Of a DNA stretch of 64,000 nucleotides, positions 56,600 to 64,000 are shown one piece after another. Under the pieces are notes generated by a model, which saw only the letters and a program-made list of their open reading frames with translations, was not told the DNA's origin and ran no database searches. The position numbers and the translations under genes were made by a program. Numbering within the stretch: the stretch's first letter is position 1; each line of letters begins with the position of its first letter. This DNA is from Membranipora membranacea. Lineage: Eukaryota; Bryozoa; Gymnolaemata; Cheilostomatida; Membraniporidae. The stretch spans positions 4,278,001-4,342,000 of the forward strand of contig OU612069.1 in NCBI GenBank assembly GCA_914767715.1, given 5' to 3'.

Positions 56600-59450
56600 T
56601 TTTGCTCTGAATAATATGAGAAAATATGACTGTGTATACAGAAGCTTACTGTGCAGGTCAACACAAATATTTTCCTGAATTAATATTGGAAACAATTATT
56701 ATTGTGCTGATGTTATTAGAGTAATGTACGGCTTTCGGTTAGAAAATGTGTCGTTCCCTTATTTAAGCCTGCATGACAAGAATAATAATACCATTTTTAA
56801 CAGCATGATTAGATCGTTTGAATTTGTAAGAACACATTACCTATTTGAGCAATATGTGGGTGTAGACGTGTGATACGGATAGTGGTGTGATATGTGCTGC
56901 CCAAAATTAGATTCATATTTATTATTATTTTCATTTATCGTGATATTCATTGTTTAGTTGAGCCAATTGTTACATATTAAAGGCAATTATTTTCAGTTAC
57001 ATAGATTATGAGCCTGCCTGTCAGCATGTCCGACAATCAACAAACCTAATCAGGTGGTAAAAACTGTGACAATACTTAATTTCCTTTTTTTACGGTATAT
57101 ACTTTTGAGAAATAACCTCCTTTAGCTCATATAATCGAGAAAGGGTAGCCTCGTAGCTGACAGTGCATTTTACAAGGAAAAATAGAGCTGCATTATAACC
57201 TTCAGCAGGTACTGATTTTCGTATTTGATCACTCACTCACTGCAGCTGATGGAATTCCAAACTATCCACCTGTGTCCATGTATCCTGTGCCCATCTGTTG
57301 GACACTGTTGGCATGCAACATGTACTGGACGGGTGTTGACTGACAGGCAATATGTTTTAATGGATGGGCAGGTTTTTGCTGGACGGATAGACAAAGAAGT
57401 ATGGCCAATTTTTTCAGCTCTTTCCACCTCTTCTGACTCGCGCTAAATAATATTACTTGGCGGCAAAGTGTTGTTAAACTAATCAATTTAGCAAGCCATC
57501 TGGGAAAGAGGTGTGTGTTGTGTAGTGCCCCTATACCATGTGCTGGTTACATTGTTATAGACACAGAGGGGCAACAAAAAATTACATAGTATACCACCTG
57601 TATTATTGGACTAGACCTTATCAAAAAAGACCTAAATTGACCTAGATGAACATGGATGCAATGGCTGGTTCATGCCACAAACTTAAAATTAAAAAACAGA
57701 TCATTGCATCCTCATATGACACTTAGATGTACTTCTTGTGTTTTATATATTGCCAATGAAACGTCAATCGAATCAACTCACAATATATTGAAGCAGTCTT
57801 TTAGTAACAAGTCTTTGATTTGGTCAATCACTTATTTTCTCTTGACATACTCATTCGAGAACAAAATGCTGCCTGTGCTGACTGTGCATTGATACAATGG
57901 TAAATCGTTTATTTTTATTTTTAAACACCCAGCAGAGGAGTGCGGCTAGTGGGATTCCAAATTGTCCACCTGTGTCCATGTGTCCTTTGCCCATCTCTTG
58001 GACACATTCGATGGGAAAACCTGTACTAAAAAGGCATGAGCAGATGGAAAATTTGTTTTAATGGAAGGACAGTATTAACTGGACGGTAGACCAAATTGAA
58101 TGGCCAATTTTTTTTCAGCTCAATGACCCCCTCCCACTTGCTCTAAATGAAAATACATTGGCGGCAAAGCGTTTTTAGACTGATCAATTTAACAAGCCAC
58201 CTGGGAAAGAGGTATGCGTTTGGTATACCATGAATTGGGTACATTTTTTTATAGAAACAGAGTGGCAACAAAAAATTACATAGTATACCACCTGTATTAT
58301 TGAACCTTATTGGAACAGACCTAAACGGACCTAGATGAACATGCATGCAATGGCTGGTTTATGCCACAAAGTTAAAATTAAAAAAACGCTCAATTCATCC
58401 TTATATTAATTAATATGGCACTTGTATGTACTTCTTGTGACACGCCTATTAAGACAACTATAGGGGAACGAGTGACAAAACAGCAGACTGATCAGTTTAA
58501 ACATTCCTACATCTCTAGCTCAAATTTTGTGAAACTCACTTCTTTTTGCAATCATTGATTTAAGTTTCATATATCCCCAATGCAACGTTAATCGAACCAA
58601 GTCACAATTTATTGAAGCAGTCTTTTAGAAACCAGTCTTTGATTTGGTCAAACACTTATTTTCTCTTGACACACTCATTCGAGAAAAAACTACTGCAGCC
58701 TGTCTAGCAATCCTGTATAAGGAGAGCTAGTTGTGATACTGTTGAGATATTTGAAAACTAGAAGCATAAAAATGACAAAAAGAGTAGGTAATGGTAATTT
58801 TAAAATGTCTTTTCACTTTACATGAGAGCTCCAATTCGGTGTCGATCAATGAAACTTAAAAGATGACAAATTTTGAATTGTGTGCATGATAAATATTGCT
58901 AATATTGTTAAGTTGTTAATATTGAATCGTAATATGATTGCACATGTATGTCCTTTCATTTTCCTTGCGCCTAATCAAATCGATGATGCACCAACTAAAT
59001 TATTTGCACTTTAAACCGAAGTTCCTAATTTCAAGGTTTCCTGAAAGGAAATTTGTTGTAATGGGGTCAGTCCAATGTTGTCCTGACCTCTTTTAGTGTC
59101 GCTATGGGGAAGCGCATCTCACTTACTCAAAAGTACTACTGTTGCAAGCATCTGACTCACATTTTTTTTTCAGATATTCATAGGTATTTCTAGTGATGCA
59201 AGTTACACGATTCAGATGTGAAACTCAATCTATAATTGCTGACTAAAGATATAGACTTAATATGTAAATATAAATGCTTAATTAAACTTGTTTTTTAGTG
59301 ATGCATGTTATGCGATTCAATTTATCGATCCATAGTGACATTTCACTCTATCCATCAAAATGTCGAATATTCACTAGCCTTAGCTTCGAACTGGTATAAT
59401 TGTGATGCATTGATACTCGATGCATCAAAGAGAGATATTATGACAGTCTC
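56600..59450. repeat. Repeat module A, copy 3, with internal tandem duplication
   Basis: Collinear with 45080-47900. The part from GGATTCCAAACT.TCCACCTG to GACCTAGATGAACATG occurs twice, starting near 57250 and 57952, before the module continues (TTATTTTCTCTTGACA, CCTTTCATTTTCC, GGAAGCGCATCTC) to ~59450. It lacks the ~1.1 kb insertion found in copy 1. Confidence 0.85.
57008..58215 (+). pseudogene. Broken copies of the small module A gene
   Basis: Exon 1 homologue at 57008 (MSLPVSMSDNQQT) ends in a TAA before the donor. Exon 2 homologues at ~57417-57512 and ~58119-58211 contain stops and frame changes relative to 45792-45884, although flanking CAG acceptors and GGGAAAGAG/GT donors persist. 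These copies cannot encode the 66-residue product. Confidence 0.7.
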
Positions 59451-60119
59451 CTACTTTGATTTTGAGTTGATTTTCTCTAACTAATATTTCAGGGCACGTA
59501 GTCCTCAAATATTCCGACAAATTTACATATTTAGAATAATTTTAGATAAGAATATGAGTTTTATGCAATAATTTGTATGTCATATTGTAATATGCTACCG
59601 GTATCTCAAGTTGTCAGATTTGATGTCAATTACGGACTGAGTACCTGTGCTTCCTGCTTCTTATAGACTTATTTCACTGCCTTAGGTAGAGGTTATTATT
59701 ACTTCCATACCAATTATCCTAACTAGGAAGAGTTACGCAACATATGTAAGAGGGTGATAATTTTGTAATTTTATTGTGTATTTACATGTAGCATAACCAC
59801 ATTATGTTCATCTGTTCATTGTCCCATCGCATTGTTATTTTATGGTCATGTCACAGTGTTTCAATATGTAACGGTCGGAAGTCATCGGCTACTGAATTGT
59901 ATCGACTAATGACTTTGACAATTACTAAAAATATCCTGCTTGTATTTTAAACAATTTTCCAAGGAATGTTCTTTCCAATGCATAAATGAATTGTTTTTAA
60001 TTCACAGGGTACAAAAACCAATAAAATGTTCGTTGACGACCCCCTCTATGTGTATGCTGTCTAGCCTAGCGTCTCTATGGTAGTACACTATTAACTCTCA
60101 ATGGATTAATTTCACCGCA
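59451..60119. other. Spacer; tail of module C similarity then unique sequence
   Basis: Up to ~59510 the sequence follows module C (TTGATTTTCTCTAACT..TATTTCAGGGCA). Beyond that nothing is recognised. Confidence 0.4.
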
Positions 60120-61124
60120 GCAAAGGATTGAAACAGTCAGTACTCCAAAGTAATGGTAAGTTGCCTCCTATTATGTCAATAATCATTAATGTGATATGCG
60201 TGCCATTTTTTATGCGTAGTTTTTTGTTATCTTCCTGCTGTTTTGAATTGCGAAGAGATTGACCCTTGTTGCAAGCTGAGGGTGTTTTTCTTGATTGTAA
60301 AGTGCATGATCGTATCAAGCGTACTTTCATTGTGTTGGCACCTCTGTGTCAGTAACTGGATATAGCTAAAAATCTGGTAGCTTCTACTTTGAGCCTTGAT
60401 TGACATGCCAGTAATACCCTTTATAAACTCAAGCATGCTACTTGACTTCAGTTTTACAAGGGTCGGTTGTAGGAAGTTGAATGAAGTAAAACTGTGTATG
60501 TGTTTAGGAGATGCAAAAATTCATTGTCAAATTGATATTCTATTGTATTGTAGGGGCACTGATACAGCAGTGTTGTACCCAGAAGGAAATAGATATGAAA
60601 ATAGCCGACGTACTGAGAGATGCCCTTCACTAAAAGGGTGGCAAAAAATAAAAGGTAACTTTTTTGAAGTACTTGATATATGAAAAGAGTTCTCTCAATT
60701 GAATTTTTTTTATCCTAAACATGTTTTGCATGCAAATATTCTGGCAAGCACAATTTATTACAACGGATTGACTTCTGAATTACCAATTGTTTTTTGATAT
60801 TTTGCATTTGAGATTTAAATTCAACTTGGGGTTTTAATGACACTGACAAATGGCAGACAGTTCAGTATTCACATAATAAACCTTTTCTCACATTGTCCCT
60901 AACCACTTAGAAATAGTTGCTGAAATTGTTTTGTAATTATTTGCGGTATTCATAAAAACCATCGCTATAATCCATCAAATATGATATAGCTACGAATTTG
61001 AAGTGTAATTTATAATGAATATATATCTAACATACCCTTTTTTCTTTTTTCTGGTACAGCTTCTGTCCAACAGGGCTCAAAGGAATCCCGAGATGATTGG
61101 ATGACTCTAATGGATAGATGCTAG
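60120..61124 (+). CDS. Candidate 3' exons of an unrecognised gene (two possible readings)
   Basis: Reading 1: exon 60120-60155 (acceptor CACCGCAG, strong donor GTAAGT; KGLKQSVLQSN) joins in phase 1 to exon 60554, reading GALIQQCCTQKEIDMKIADV then LRDALH and a TAA at ~60632. An AATAAA lies within 20 bases. Reading 2: exon 60554-60654 is read in another frame (GTDTAVLYPEGNRYENSRR, ending at donor GTAACT) and joined in phase 1 to 61060-61124 (SVQQGSKESRDDWMTLMDRC, stop), with AATAAA at 61285-61290. Reading 1 has helical, coiled-coil-like character; reading 2 has the better polyA position. Only one is likely real unless spliced alternatively. Upstream exons were not found. Confidence 0.35.
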
Positions 61125-61284
61125 ATTCCTCCCAATTTCCAATACTAAATTTTCTTATCTTCTTCCCTTATTTTCATAAGTTTTTGCATCATTTCAATTG
61201 ACTGCCCCATGCATTATCAGTTATTACAACATATTTTGTTCTTATTTTTGTGGATTTCTTATATTCTTATATTTTGTAGATATT

Positions 61285-61290
61285 AATAAA
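61285..61290 (+). terminator. Candidate polyadenylation signal
   Basis: AATAAA about 160 bases after the stop at 61122-61124 in the second reading of the 60120-61124 gene. Confidence 0.4.
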
Positions 61291-61654
61291 ATGTAGAATT
61301 ATTACATGATGATTCGTAAATTTTTTCTTTCAAGATTTCATGATCTTATAAAGTTGCACGAAGACGATACTGCACCATCATTCTTTAATGTTATTTCTTA
61401 ACATTTTTATAACATGGAAATCTGCTGTCACCTGGGGTTATTGTAACGTTATAAAATAATAATGTTCTCATGATGTCGGGTAAACATTTTTGAAAACTGT
61501 TAATCAGCAATATTTAAAATAACATGATCATAACATTGAAACATGTCTACAGTTTTCGCAACTATAACATCACACAAAATCGCTCTGACGAGGAATCTTG
61601 AAGGTTATAGCAACGTTATCATACTGGTATAGAAATGTTTACCGTTTACTGGGA

Positions 61655-62990
61655 TGTTGTCCTGACCTCTTTTAGCATAGCTATAGGGAAGGGCATCTCG
61701 CTAACTCAAAGTTACTACTGTTGCAAGCATCTGACTGACATGTTTGTTTCAGATATTAATAAGTATTTCTAGTGATGCAAGTTACGTGACTCGGATGTGA
61801 AACTCAATCTATAATTGCTGACTAGTGATGCTAGTTATGCGATTCAAATTAACAATTCACAGTGACATTTCACTCCATCCATAAAAAAATATGGAACATT
61901 GACAAGCCTCTGTTCTGACTGGTATAAATGTATAATTGTAATAAATTGTTACTCAATGCATCAAAGACAGATGCAATGATCTCATCTTATTTCGATATTG
62001 ATTTGATTTTCTCAAACTTTTTTTCTGGGCATGTAAATAAAACCCAAGATTGAATATTCTACTCCATTTCCTTTCTGCCCTAATTGATATATTTAAAAGA
62101 GATGCTTAAACATCATGAACCTAAATTGACATGAACCTGAGACAAGACAAAGGCATATCAATTCCACCATCAAGTGGTACCATTAATTTCACCTCTCAAC
62201 AGATTTAAAATGTATATAAGTGATGATGAAATAATAGTTGAATTAAGGTTGTATCCCTAACATGGTAGATTCAAAATTCCTAGGTGGACCTGTGGCCGTT
62301 ATTTGAGATTACTGTAATGTTGTAAGTTCGGAAGCCTAATTCAGCCAGTTGAAGGCGAGAATTTGGCTTTTATTCAAATTGTGTGTCTTGCTATATGGTC
62401 ATAACCTTTATGTGTGATGCTACCATTGTTATGATAATTGTGTATACATTTTTCGTTTCTTATTAGGATAAATCTTCTTATTTATGTGTTCTGCAGCTAG
62501 CTGCGTACTAAATCTGTTTCTCGGTTTGTATCAAATTTGAGAAGCCCAGGTGATGACTGTGAAATATAAAGTTGCTTCTCCTAAAATCTTTCATTCGGGT
62601 AAGTTTTAGCAGAGAGCAAGTAATGTCTTTATAAATGACATTAATTTTTGTGATGTTTTTATAACGTTCTCTCAAGCAAAGTTTTTCTTGTTTTACTCTT
62701 TCACTTGAGCTTTTGAGCAGGAAATCTGAGAGTAGCCACATCTTTGCGTCTTGATCTTGAACATCTTTCGCAGAACAAGAAGTTCCTTATTCATAATAAA
62801 TAAGCTATTAATCAATAAATTGGCTTGCGCCATAAACAGAAGTCAAATTCATCCCTGTTGTCAGTGGAACACCACAGCCACTAGGATTTAATACCAAATT
62901 GAAAATCAATAAATCTATAACAGAATAGGTGCTCAATTAGGTTGTGTTCCAATGTCTTACAACTCAGATTTTGTATGCCGTCCATGCTTG
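61655..62990. repeat. End of module A plus module C, copy 4
   Basis: The stretch 61655-61825 matches the end of module A (GATGTTGTCCTGACCTCTTTTAGC, as at 47693 and 59080). The stretch 61826-62990 matches module C at 52000-53125 and then 56150-56600. Parts missing relative to 52190-52380 indicate an internal deletion. Confidence 0.85.
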
Positions 62991-64000
62991 GCACTAAGAA
63001 TTTTACTCTGAATAATATCCCAAAATATGACTGTGTATACAGAAGACTACTGTATTGGCTGTATGATTACTGAAAATAAGCGAAGGCTCTCAAAAATTAT
63101 CGATCCTACTAATCTGCGACTTTCCCTTGGACAGAGACAGCTAGAGCTTGATAGTTGTATCATCACGAAATGCAGTTGTGTTACTTAGATCAATTTATCA
63201 TCGATATACAGGCAGCTGAATAGAGTGCTAAATTGTGGATTAAAGGTTGATTGTATGATGAGATGAATCTTGACGAAAAACTTCCTGAAAAATTTATCCC
63301 CCATGTTTTACAAGATTGTGCCTATTTTCTACCTCAACAGATATTTTTCAATCAATCCTTATTAATAAATGTTTTATTGGGCTTCCTGAAGTATTAATAG
63401 AATGAAAACAGAATTAACACGGAATCACTGGTTGCCAAGAAATTCACATGTGAAGTTTTCTCATGCGAAAGTGTACGAGATCACTTTGCAGTGAAAGTAA
63501 GCCAACGACTAACTGAGTACTAAATTGTGAGTTCATACTAGCCACATGGCCAATTGATTCCAAGTGTCACTACAGCTGCTATTCTTACAAATTCAATACA
63601 AACTTAACTCCACTTCATTTTCTTCAGGCATGACCTCATCTTGGCCGACAACTGTAATGTAAGATGATAAGTTATTCTTTTTTTCAGTTATCGCTTTTGT
63701 TGTGACAGCTCATGCCCGCCCAATTAATTGTTGATTGTTTTATTTGTTTGATAATTTTCTAATCAAGTTGTACCTAAAACACGCCTCCAAGACCCAGTGA
63801 ATTTATTAATTTGTAAGACCCCGTTGGAGGGGAGGGGGGACTTAAAGCGCCTCTGTCAAACCAAAAAAGCTTTATCTCTTTAACCCAAAAGTTTATTTGG
63901 TGCTCCACTGCGCTGCAAAGGATAGTCGATCATGACAGGATCACATCTGAAACATAAAAATTCCTCCTGATTAGGAAGCCCTAACCTGACCAACCCTGAT
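62991..64000. other. Spacer at window end, nothing assigned
   Basis: No exon on either strand could be supported. Upstream (5') exons of the minus-strand LRR-Roc-COR-caspase gene would be expected in this direction, but no further LRR exon was recognised. Confidence 0.4.

Noticed and set aside
61430-61660. Short inverted segments (GGTAAACATTT and AAATGTTTACC, GAAAACTGT and ACAGTTTTC)
   Set aside because: The pairs are short and the rest of the arms do not align; could be an eroded foldback but not supportable.

Overview
This is an AT-rich stretch of animal nuclear DNA, most likely from a marine invertebrate. The evidence is phase-consistent GT/AG introns, hAT, TTAA-type and TA-type short transposons, CR1/L2-like LINE fragments and a tRNA-derived SINE. 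Nothing bacterial, viral or organellar was recognised. The species cannot be fixed from the sequence; the LRR-Roc receptor gene would suit a sponge, cnidarian or other invertebrate with many such genes.

Layout. 1-3.9 kb: mostly empty, ending in one candidate terminal exon. 3.9-6.2 kb (+): a compact three-exon PPCDC gene (coenzyme A synthesis), followed by a 5'-truncated LINE. 6.7-20 kb: gene-poor, with a hAT element with exact target duplications, a two-unit minisatellite, a decayed SAP-domain gene, a TTAA-flanked MITE and a SINE. 20.8-28.6 kb (+): a 12-exon gene of unknown family whose exons join in phase and encode a Ser/Thr/Glu-rich, tyrosine-motif-rich protein. 29-35.4 kb (+): further exons that either continue that gene or belong to a second one. 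They include a long decayed exon with AT-hook and RVSF (PP1-docking-like) motifs, lying directly beside a LINE insertion.

36.8-48.3 kb (-): the most interesting locus. Five phase-matched exons encode at least 1,002 residues ordered leucine-rich repeats, Roc GTPase, COR, short linker, caspase (p20 with His and QAC cysteine, then p10), with an NEVD tetrapeptide between p20 and p10. This would be a receptor, GTPase switch and cell-death protease in one chain. The N-terminus is not found and may lie beyond the window. Its 7.5 kb intron holds an ~850 bp imperfect palindrome, half a LINE and a TATG microsatellite.

44.4-63 kb: a mosaic of three diverged repeat modules (A, B, C), each present two to five times. 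Module A carries a small three-exon gene, intact-looking in one copy and broken in the others. Module C flanks the LRR exon of the caspase gene. A separate candidate pair of terminal exons lies at 60.1-61.1 kb. Exon calls rest on splice sites, reading phase and motif reading by eye; no transcript or database evidence was available.
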